Below are positions 56,699 to 64,000 of a DNA stretch of 64,000 nt, in pieces (positions within the stretch are counted from its first letter, which is position 1; every line of letters begins with the position of its first letter). Both the position numbers and the translations under genes were made by a program. The notes under the pieces were generated by a model. It saw only the letters and a list, made by a program, of their open reading frames with translations. It did not search any database and was not told the origin of the DNA. The stretch covers positions 124,501 to 188,500 of the forward strand of contig CAJNDS010000214.1 of assembly GCA_905221605.1 (NCBI GenBank). The letters run 5' to 3'. The stretch comes from Symbiodinium natans. Lineage: Eukaryota; Sar; Dinophyceae; Suessiales; Symbiodiniaceae.

Positions 56699-57013
56699 CC
56701 AATCCATAGCGTCCAGAGCATCGGGGAGGGCACGGCAGCAGGAGAAAATGGTGACATGGAGCCTGATTGCATTCAGCTTAGACTTGGAGTGGAGTACTCC
56801 AAGTTGTTTGTGTTGTTCGCTCTTTCATCTTTGACTAAGGTCAGTGCTGCCTTTTTTGCAGGATCCTTGGTTTTCTTTGTGGGGTGCGTCCGGCCCCGAG
56901 ATTTTGGGGCTTACAATTACAAGTACATCAGCGTTGCCGCGGCGTTGGCTGTTCAATGCGGGAGTGTGGCAGGTAGCCACCACACTTCATGTGCCGGGAC
57001 CCCGAAGACGTGA
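56699..57013 (+). CDS. Exon of a small membrane protein
   Basis: After aactgaccag: PIHSVQSIGEGTAAGENGDM, then EPDCIQLRLGVEYSKLFVLF and two hydrophobic spans (LFVLFALSS; AAFFAGSLVFFVGCV), a Tyr-rich loop and a third span to the stop at 57011. It may end earlier at GTCAGTG (56840). Exact phase with 56509 is unresolved. Family not recognised. Confidence 0.4.
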   Translation, partial: PIHSVQSIGEGTAAGENGDMEPDCIQLRLGVEYSKLFVLFALSSLTKVSAAFFAGSLVFFVGCVRPRDFGAYNYKYISVAAALAVQCGSVAGSHHTSCAGTPKT

Positions 57014-57639
57014 ACCCAAGCGGAGGAGAGATTTTTGGGAACTTGCTATCTTGAACATCTTGAGCGTTCTTGAGTGCCCCTGATGGGCAGACAACAAAAA
57101 ACCAGTCCGCCGAAGTTACCATGCAAGATTCAAGATCTCCAGGACCAAAGTGTCGCAAGCCTGAGGGATGCGGATGTTTCACCACGTCTGTTAACGACCC
57201 GGCGCTGGTACCTCAACGAGCCGAGCGCAAGAACAAGGATAAACATGCACATTCACTTTGCCATCATGTACTCTTGCAGTCTGAGGCGACAACAGTTTGG
57301 GTAGGGCAAGTTTGGGCCCAGGTTTCATGGACTTGGCTCCTCCACTGTGATGCATCAGTTCGCTTGCGGCTTTGGGACAGTTTTTTGTCTTTGCCACGTT
57401 ATGCAGCTCTGTGCCCAAGATTTGTCCATGAGGTGAGAAGTAGTAACGCAGTCTACAGAAATTGAAGTGACATAGGTTAGCTTTTAGCTGCCTGATATGG
57501 AGCTGCGCTGCTACAAGCATGGTGCCGGCATGCTGAGTTTCTCGTGCAGGTCCCTTTCTCAGCGGGGCATCGAGATGCCAGCGTGTAGGTAAGCAAGCAA
57601 ACAAGCAGCTAAGCCAGCGTGCGAGCGTGGGTCGTGCGT

Positions 57640-57782
57640 GCGTGTGTCTGGGTGTGTGGGTGTGGGTGTGGGTGTGGGTGTGGGTGTGGGTGTGTGTGTG
57701 ACTGTGTGACAGTGTGGGTGTGGGTGGGCATGTGTGTGCGCATGTGTGTGTGTGTGTGTCTCTGTGTGTGTGTGTGTGTGTT
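57640..57782. repeat. GTGGGT/GT microsatellite
   Basis: GGGTGT units then GT runs. Long open frames across it on both strands are artefacts of the repeat. Confidence 0.95.
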
Positions 57783-57789
57783 TTGCGCG

Positions 57790-58146
57790 GGAGTGAAAGC
57801 AAGCATGTGCTTGTCTTGGCAGGCGCAATCCAAGAAGCAGTTGATGAGGAGTGCCCGAAGCACTGCTTGGGAGCTTTGCCAATGCAACTCGGACCTTGAT
57901 CCGACATCTGATTTGAATTCCCACGAGTTGCCCAACTTCCCAGCCTCAGGGTCCAGATTCTGGCAGATTCGCACGCTTTCGAGATCTTGAGAGACGGCTT
58001 CGCTGTACTGAGGCCGCAGGGCTTCCGTGAATGTTGCGGAAGTGCAGTGGCTTGCAAGTGCTGCTCTTGATCCTGGGGCTTGGTGTCTTGCCTGAACCAT
58101 GGCAATCAATTTTTGGAGCCTGGCTCGGACAGCAGCCTCCTCGTGT
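57790..58146 (-). CDS. Unresolved minus-strand coding candidate
   Basis: The minus strand is open for over 115 codons outside the GT repeat, reading EEAAVRARLQKLIAMVQARH near 58140 and ending in the repeat. On the + strand other frames are also open. No motif decides. Confidence 0.25.
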
Positions 58147-58148
58147 GA

Positions 58149-58254
58149 TACGGGGGTTTCCGATATTCGGGGTACTTGACTAGGGTCCTTACTGTACGGG
58201 AATCCTACTATTTGGGGTCTATATTTGGGCTCCCTTATTTCGTAAACCCTCATG
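58149..58254. mobile_element. Palindromic element family I
   Basis: ACGGGGGTTTCCGATATTCGGGG ... GGGCTCCCTTATTTCGTAAACCCTCATG. Confidence 0.75.
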
Positions 58255-58506
58255 CCCTATCCTACGGCATGCCTAGTGAGACGGGGGTTTTCAACTCATG
58301 GCGTGCTGCTGTTTCTGGTTGGACACGGGCGTGCAGTAATACCTTCTTACCTGAGCCAAAGGACAGGGGATGGAGTGTTTCTTGGAAGAGGCAGAGGTGG
58401 GCGAGCGGCAGCGAAACAACCACACAACCCTGTACAAGAATAGACAGAGTAGTTATATAGAGAGTTTGTGGGGTTTTGGGGTTTCATCCTGTTTCACGGT
58501 GTTGCG

Positions 58507-59334
58507 ATGCTCCTGAGACGAGGCATCTTGCATCTATGGCAGACTGGCTTTGTGCTTTCAAGCCCGGCAGCGTGGCCACGACACATCGGACACTGGGAGA
58601 CGGCGGTGGCGGAGAATTCCACGGAGACCGAAGAGGGTGTAGAAGAGTCGCCGGAGTCTTCCGAGGACCAGGAAGGCAGCAACGGGGCGGCGGCAGTTGG
58701 CGATGATGATGATGCCGCTGATGCTATGGAGGAGGAATTGGAGGAATCCACCGAGTCCTTGAACACGACACCCACAGCGGCGGATGCCGCGGCAGATTTC
58801 TTGGTTGAAAAAGCTGCAGATTTGAAACCTTGGTTCCTCAGAGAGGAAATCTCTGACCCGCCAGGTTTTGCACACTTTCGGCAACAGATGCTGTCCGTTC
58901 AGGCGCAAGGTATGGCCAAGCCCGATTCAGTGAAGTGGGTGGTTTTCTCAGCTTCCATAGGCTTGGGAAACTGGATGGCTGGGCTGTCTTCCGCATTCCT
59001 GGTGGCCGGGTTGACAGGGCGAGCGTTCGCATGGATTCCGGCATCAATGCATGGCGTCTGTACATGGATGGACTCTCCTCTGTGCGAGTGGGCAGAGCAT
59101 CCTGCACAAGTGCTGGGCGAGGCCGAGAAAATCCTGGAAGCCATGGCGACCAACCCGCGCTCAAAGCATAAGAGCAGGTCCGTCGAGGTTCTGGCCATCG
59201 ACTGGAAAGGCTGCAAGTACGAGAAGCTCCGTCACAAACAAATCACGGACAAGCCAATCTTGCTGATGCTTTCCGGAGTGTGGGTGGGCAACGTCCTGTT
59301 GGAGAATCCAGACTTCCATCCCATCATGCAGCAA
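58507..59334 (+). CDS. Fucosyltransferase-like gene, first exon
   Basis: 276 codons from MLLRRGILHLWQTGF to NPDFHPIMQQ, ending at a GC donor (gccttc). The same frame stays open to 59436, so a longer exon is possible. Confidence 0.6.
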
Positions 59335-61710
59335 GCCTTCCAGCGGAATCTTGTGGGCCATGGTCAGCGGGAGAGAGCTGTGGGCTTAGCAGCCAACTGC
59401 CGCCTCACTGAGATAGTCCCTGTCCTGCGAGCATAAGGTCATTCTGGACACGTATGGCCCTGTGGTGCCCATCGCCAAGTCAATTCCAAGAACTTCTCAA
59501 ACACGCAGAGTGCAGACTCAATGCAGACCCTTACCCTTTTCCTGTGTGCCCATGATCCGAGGCGCTGGCTGTTCCCACCAGCTGCAGCCATCCGCAAGGC
59601 CGGTGGCGGAACGGATGCCAAGTTCAAGTGCTGCCAGAGTTTTCCGTGCGAGGAGACGCAAGGCTACTTAGAGGGCATGCGGAAGCACTGGCCCTGGCAC
59701 CGGGGTATCTGTCTGCAATGGCCCCGATGTGACGTCCCCCTGAGGTCCGGTGATGTCTCGATCTGCGTGCAAGGGCGCGATGTCCTCGGCATTGAGGAAA
59801 GTTACGTGGCCACCTTCACCATCCCATGAAAGCGAGCCTTGCAGGTTGGGGCAACAGCAGAGAATTCCGAGACGCCAAGAGATGCTGCAGCCTGAGTACA
59901 CGGAGATTGGTTGAGGTGACATGTCAAACGGGCTGCCTGATCCAAGAACGAATGCTTACTGTTGTTTTGGCTCCCTGCGCTCTGTCTCTGCTTCTGCAGA
60001 AAAGCTCAGGGGACCGTCGAAGGGCGGGGGTGGGGGGGGGGGGGAGCACTTGACTCTCGCCCGAGGGAATCAATCCACCAAAAGCCGCGGCACAATGTTC
60101 TCACAACCAATTTCAGCACAAGCCCGGTGCATCCCGGCGCAAGTTCTCGCGCCAGTAGGTAAATTTGGGGAACAAAGGGGTGATGCCATGTAACGTGCTT
60201 TTGCAACGGAAAAACCGTACGCTGACCTCAGGCACCAGGGACTGTGGACCACACAGCCGATGGTGTGCATTGATGTACAGGGGCAGTAACATTATGGGAT
60301 TGCCGACTGAGGGGTCCGGTGCACAAAGGTGGTTCACCATTGCAGCCCGATAACAGCCCCCGTTTCTAGGGCCTTGGGTTCTGGCCGACTCTCATCGTCT
60401 CTCAGTGCCTTGCAGGTGGTTCTTTCACGGGTTGGTTTTTGTATCGCTGTGGCGCAAATGCATTCATTGGGCAGGACCTAATTCTTGGAATCTGTGGTAA
60501 CTGAGCCATCCTTCGGGTTTGCCGGTTTGCACTCAGGCATGGACCAGATGATGGCCTGGTCCTCGGACGTCCTCGGCGTACGGCGGACTCAAGCCAGATT
60601 TCAAGGCTGCCCCCTGGTGGCCGAAGGGAAAAACGGCCCGGGACCCCGTGTTCATTGCGTGAGCCTGTCGCAACCGATTGAAAAATGTTGAAAATCAATG
60701 GCACTTGGCATCACTTGGCATACTTGGGGGCTATGTGAGGTTTTGAAGCCGGGGGTCGGAAAGAGCCGTTACATCGGGGAGCGTGTGGGGGCTTGGCCCT
60801 TGGCCCCTGGCCCTTTCCTTTTGACCCTTGGGCGCGTCGTGGCGACAAAATCTGCCGATACTACCAGTACAGCTTCGGCATCACTAGGCTGGCAGTCTTG
60901 GCGTGTGCACCGTGCATTTGGCGTGCTTAGGAGACTTAGGGGACTCGAGTTTTTGAGTCAGGAAATGTGCAGATGGTGAGACGTTGACATGCTTTAATGT
61001 TGGGGTTCAGGGAGTCCAACGGTTTAGGGCGTCGTTAGGTTTATATAGGTTTATATAATAGGTTTGATATCGGTTCATATAGGTTTATATAGGTTTACAT
61101 AGGTTCATATAGGTTTATATACTTCGTTTAGACCACAAAGAGTCAGCAGATGACAAACTGGCAAAGAGGTTGCGTTCAAACGCTTGATCCATCAGCTTGA
61201 GGTTATGCACGTCGCCTCAATGAAGCACAGCTTTCGGCGCAAGGCAGTGGTTGACGCTGATCGTGGTTTGCTTTTGCTAGGTCTCGGCACCTTTGCCCCC
61301 TTGGCAGGTTCGAGCTGCTTACGAGCCGCGGGGCGCGCAGCTCTCGGTCCACTTCAGCCCAAGACCCTCTGAACAAATCCAGGAATTTGCAGAACAAACG
61401 TTTTGAAGGTGCTGGTGACCTGGCCCTCCTGGGACATGTGCTCCCAGCTGCTGGCATATGACATGGCTATCGCAAATGCCACGTGTTGAATCGCGAATGG
61501 CAGGCAAGTCAAGGGCCAGAAGGATGACGTGTGGGGATATCAGGCATCCGACCATCGCTGTAAGAGGTGCTGAGAGAAGGCTCGGCACACAGGGGTCACA
61601 TGTCGGAGTTTGCAGGACATGCTACTCCTCGGAAGTTGCAACGTGACTGTCGTTCCCACTGGGGGCTCTACTTTCAGCTATGCCGCCACGGCGATGTGCC
61701 CCTCCCAGCC
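58507..61710 (+). CDS. Fucosyltransferase-like protein (GT37-type), multi-exon
   Basis: The first exon (58507-59334) starts at an ATG and gives an N-terminal anchor or leader, an acidic Ser/Glu linker, and FSASIGLGNWMAGLSSAFLV with AGLTGRAFAW. This matches the G-x-G-N-x-x-x-x-L-x-S-A-F-L-x-A-x-L-T-x-R motif of plant xyloglucan fucosyltransferases. A downstream segment, LLMLSGVWVGNVLLENPDFH, fits the next conserved block. Further exons follow: DTYGPVVPIAKSI (59438), IRKAGGGTDAKFKCCQSF (about 59588) and DMLLLGSCNVTVVPTGGSTF then SYAATA (61616), the C-terminal donor-site region of such enzymes. It would act in the Golgi on glycans. The basic residue after G-x-G-N is Trp rather than Arg. Several exons are missing. 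Confidence 0.6.
59438..59501 (+). CDS. Fucosyltransferase-like gene, candidate exon
   Basis: After gcgagcataag: VILDTYGPVVPIAKSIPRTS, in phase 0 with the first exon. Confidence 0.45.
59588..59660 (+). CDS. Fucosyltransferase-like gene, candidate exon
   Basis: After ccagctgcag: AIRKAGGGTDAKFKCCQSFP then CEE. Resembles the V-x-I-R-x-G ... F-x-x-C-A region of the family. Confidence 0.35.
60029..60046. repeat. Poly-G run
   Basis: G-rich run of about 17 bases. Confidence 0.7.
61031..61122. repeat. ATAGGTTTAT tandem repeat
   Basis: About eight imperfect 12-mers of ATATAGGTTTAT with CATAGGTTC variants. Confidence 0.85.
61293..61411 (+). CDS. Candidate exon within the fucosyltransferase-like locus
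   Basis: After ttttgctag: VSAPLPPWQVRAAYEPRGAQ then LSVHFSPRPSEQIQEFAEQT. Not recognised as part of the family; other frames are open. Confidence 0.3.
61616..61710 (+). CDS. Fucosyltransferase-like gene, C-terminal exon
   Basis: After gagtttgcag: DMLLLGSCNVTVVPTGGSTF then SYAATA. D-x-x-L-L-x-x-C...S-T-F-S-Y-x-A is typical of the C-terminal nucleotide-sugar site. The preceding codons (GVTCRSLQ) may be part of the same exon. Confidence 0.6.
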
Positions 61711-62155
61711 ATCGTTGTGCTTGATCTTGTGCCCCATAATGCCCCATATGCGACATGAAGCCATGAAGCGACAGATATTTGCACAGAAGCCCAGGTACCA
61801 TTCTGTTAGTCTAAGGGATGCTGGAGGCACCAAGAACAACTGCTCGGATCTGTGGAGCGCTCAGCTCGGCGATTCTTTGTGCACGATTTTTTTTGTGGCT
61901 TTGGAGGATCTCGAGTTGAGATCCACGCCAGTTGTATGAAATGCTTCTGCCAGCTCGCAATGTAGTTTTGCAGAAGCACTGCAGATGCTCTGCAGATGTG
62001 GCTGAAGCACCAGGCCGCGCTGGCCCTACGAGCGCCTATTTCCAGAACCACGCCAACAGTGCGGCACCTGGAAATCCTGGTTTTCACTTTACAGGATCGG
62101 AGAGGCGAAGACCTTTGCGACCTGTGGTCAGGGTGGCGGCTTGCAGCTGAACAGG

Positions 62156-62178
62156 GGTTTAGGGTTTAGGGTTTAGGG
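62156..62178 (+). repeat. Three TTTAGGG units
   Basis: GGGGTTTAGGGTTTAGGGTTTAG. Confidence 0.75.
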
Positions 62179-62194
62179 GGTGTTTTGATGTGTT

Positions 62195-62518
62195 TTGCGT
62201 GCCCAATTTGGGAGGCTCGATCTCGACCACAAGTGCCGCAAGCGCTCGAAGGCAGGAGTGGCTTGCAACGGGGTCCCAGCCCCCCCACCTCCCAGCTTTC
62301 GTCCGCCCTGCTCTCAAGTGCTTGGCAGGCTGGCCGGGTTGGTCGAAAAGGTGTGGTACGGCGCTCGAGCCGCGGTCGTCGAGAAAGAAATTCTGGCGCG
62401 TGCGGGGTTGTGTCGTGCTGTTGTGAAGCTTGCTGCAGCACCGATACCATGCCTGTGTCGTGAAGCCGCGGTGCAGGGCTTGGCCCAAGCTTGCCCACAC
62501 AGAGTTCCAAGCTGTTAA
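62195..62518 (+). CDS. Candidate ORF, unidentified
   Basis: Frame of 107 codons with helix-like LGRLAGLVEKVWYGARAAVV then EKEILARAGLCRAVVKL. The first part is Pro-rich. No ATG start; probably an exon if real. Confidence 0.3.
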   Translation: MRAQFGRLDLDHKCRKRSKAGVACNGVPAPPPPSFRPPCSQVLGRLAGLVEKVWYGARAAVVEKEILARAGLCRAVVKLAAAPIPCLCREAAVQGLAQACPHRVPSC

Positions 62519-62848
62519 CTATGATAAAAATTCCTGTAGCTATGTGTAGCAGTTGCTTGAACCGTTAACCCTGAAACCGACCAGCAACGTCTGCATAATC
62601 TGACAGGGCTCCCATGCGAATGTGGCTGCATGTCCCAGCCGGATGCGCTCGAGCAGGAGTTATACGAGACTGTGGCAGACAAGCAGGCCCGGTGGTAAAA
62701 GTTGTTGCCTCCAGCTGGTGGAAGATGCTTGAGGTTGGTGGGCATGGGCAGGGTGGGGGGGGGGAGGCCATGTGCTTGGGACAGCAGTTGGAGCCCTGCA
62801 CCCTGGCCCCCACCCGGCCTCAGATCCCGGCAAGCTCCTACAGTGCGA

Positions 62849-62945
62849 GAGGCCTTTCAAGTAAAGCTGCGGCAACTTCGGTCGGAGGTCCGTCTGGTGG
62901 AAGCGAGTCTGGAGGCAGTCGGCTTGCTGCAGCTGTTTCGAATGA
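62849..62945 (+). CDS. Candidate coiled-coil exon
   Basis: After aagctcctacag: VREAFQVKLRQLRSEVRLVE then ASLEAVGLLQLFRM. Heptad-like hydrophobic spacing. Confidence 0.35.
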
Positions 62946-62972
62946 TTTTTTCCTGTTGGGTTGTAAAGCACT

Positions 62973-62999
62973 AAGGGTTTAGGGTTTAGGGTTTAGGGT
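62973..62999 (+). repeat. Three TTTAGGG units
   Basis: AAGGGTTTAGGGTTTAGGGTTTAGGG. Confidence 0.75.
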
Positions 63000-63520
63000 A
63001 GTTTTAGTTTGCTCAGAGCGATTGACAGGGCAGTATCAGCCCAGCTCGTTTTGCGTTAAACTGCTGTGTCGCTTTCCACTTGCCACCACACGCAGCTCGC
63101 AAGTTATACGGGAGTCCTTGAGACCAATCATCATGACCTCAGGCGCTGCAGCAAAAAGAAAGCTGGCTGACACATGAGTTGGTGCGGAGCTTACAGAAGG
63201 GATGGAGAGAACCGGAGAGAACAGGGAATAACAGAGACACAGAAATGAAACTGCCCCTGGAGCCTTTCCGCCAACTTTGATGTCTTTATCTTGGCTTGTG
63301 TCGCAGCCATGGATCGTGCCGAGAAGACAGTCGCTCACATGAACTGTACGCGGCCAGTGGGAGCTGAGAACGTTGGGCGAATTTTGTCGAAGACACAGAT
63401 GGATCAGGCCGGAACGCCTCCAAAGCAGATCTCGACGCGCTTACAATACTAGGATGCCATGCTGAAGCGTGTGCGCTGGATCAACTGGAGCATCAACTGG
63501 AGCATCAACTCTCATCGGGG
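63000..63520. other. Stretch without a supported gene
   Basis: No domain, array or element recognised. Confidence 0.35.
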
Positions 63521-63524
63521 AGTT

Positions 63525-63613
63525 CATATGGGTGATCCCTTTTGGGGTAAACTAAACAGAAGGTGCCATATTATAATAGGGATCCAAAAAGGGACCATCA
63601 TGTTGACAACCAC
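63525..63613. mobile_element. Palindromic element family III, copy 3
   Basis: Left arm reduced to GATCCCTTTTGGGGTAAAC; right arm AGGGATCCAAAAAGGGACC ... TTGACAACCACC intact. Confidence 0.65.
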
Positions 63614-63715
63614 CAATAATTCTGTTCGTTGTGCTATTTGAATCAAGAGATCAAGACAACTGAAGAGGATGCCGAGGATACCCAACAAGGGCCAACACTA
63701 TCAACACGACCGCAG

Positions 63716-63835
63716 CTTGGAGGTTCATGGCTACTTAGTAACCCCAATTATAGGTCCACTTAGAAGCTACTTCGAGGACTTAGGGGCCTATCAGCACAGT
63801 TACAATGAGGCTTGTAATTAACCTGAACCTCCAAG
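63716..63835. mobile_element. Palindromic element family IV, copy 2
   Basis: Perfect inverted ends CTTGGAGGTTCA and TGAACCTCCAAG; 120 bp; shares internal blocks with the reverse complement of 437-533. Confidence 0.7.
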
Positions 63836-64000
63836 TGTGCGATGCAAAGTAGATTCGAAGTATATCGTTTGTCAGCAGCAAGCACGCAGATGAGGCTCAA
63901 AGCTCTCCGATGTTGTTTTTTGTTCTGCGAGCGCCAGCTGCAAGCGGCAAAAACAGAAAGCTGGTTGACGCAGTCTCATTAGCTGGTGCTATTTGACTGT

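Noticed and set aside
57191-58105. 304-codon minus-strand open frame
   Set aside because: Its length comes from the GT repeat; the frame shows His-Thr runs and no motif.

Overview
The window looks like nuclear DNA of a dinoflagellate. It carries dozens of short arrays of the plant/alveolate telomere heptamer TTTAGGG. Genes are cut into exons of about 25-150 bases, with introns that start GT, GC or GA and end AG. It also has a PPR gene built on repeats of the form 'D-V-I-x-Y-N-A-x-I-S-A-C-E-K-G', a signal-peptide-plus-transit protein of plastid-targeted type, Cys-rich 'WCC' modules, and many palindromic short elements. Almost every recognisable gene runs on the + strand. I saw no rRNA, tRNA, CRISPR array or intact transposase.

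Layout. 0.2-9 kb, possibly to 13 kb: mini-exons of a protein made of repeated W-C-C-x5-G-C / (F/Y)-x-C modules, ending in a very long threonine tract. One minus-strand membrane ORF lies at 5.2-5.7 kb. 10.5-12.1 kb: helical exons of an unidentified gene. 13.1-14.6 kb: an AT-richer island. 16.9-18.1 kb: another unidentified gene. 18.2-19.8 kb: telomere-like arrays around a 53-55 bp minisatellite. 25.06-27.9 kb: an aspartic protease in about 18 mini-exons, with both catalytic motifs. 31.6 kb: Gly/Tyr/His-rich exons. 35-38 kb: unidentified exons. 38.5-39.3 kb: a local duplication. 39.9-41.6 kb: a SET-domain gene. 46.1-47.6 kb: an organellar-type PPR gene. 48.7-49.2 kb: a small plastid-targeted membrane protein. 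52.8-54.6 kb: a multi-exon membrane or carrier-like protein. 56.3-57.0 kb: a small multi-exon membrane protein. 58.5-61.7 kb: a fucosyltransferase-like gene.

Two observations stand out. First, short palindromic elements (five families, up to about 17 copies each) sit between exons and in several places appear to make up a whole intron, as introners do. Second, the telomere-like arrays also sit in introns, including at least four introns of the aspartic protease. In three places the first GTTTAGGG supplies the GT of the 5' splice site.

Exon edges were found by eye, from protein motifs, reading phase and splice dinucleotides, without transcripts. In this GC-rich DNA more than one frame often looks protein-like, so exons without a recognised family are offered at low confidence.
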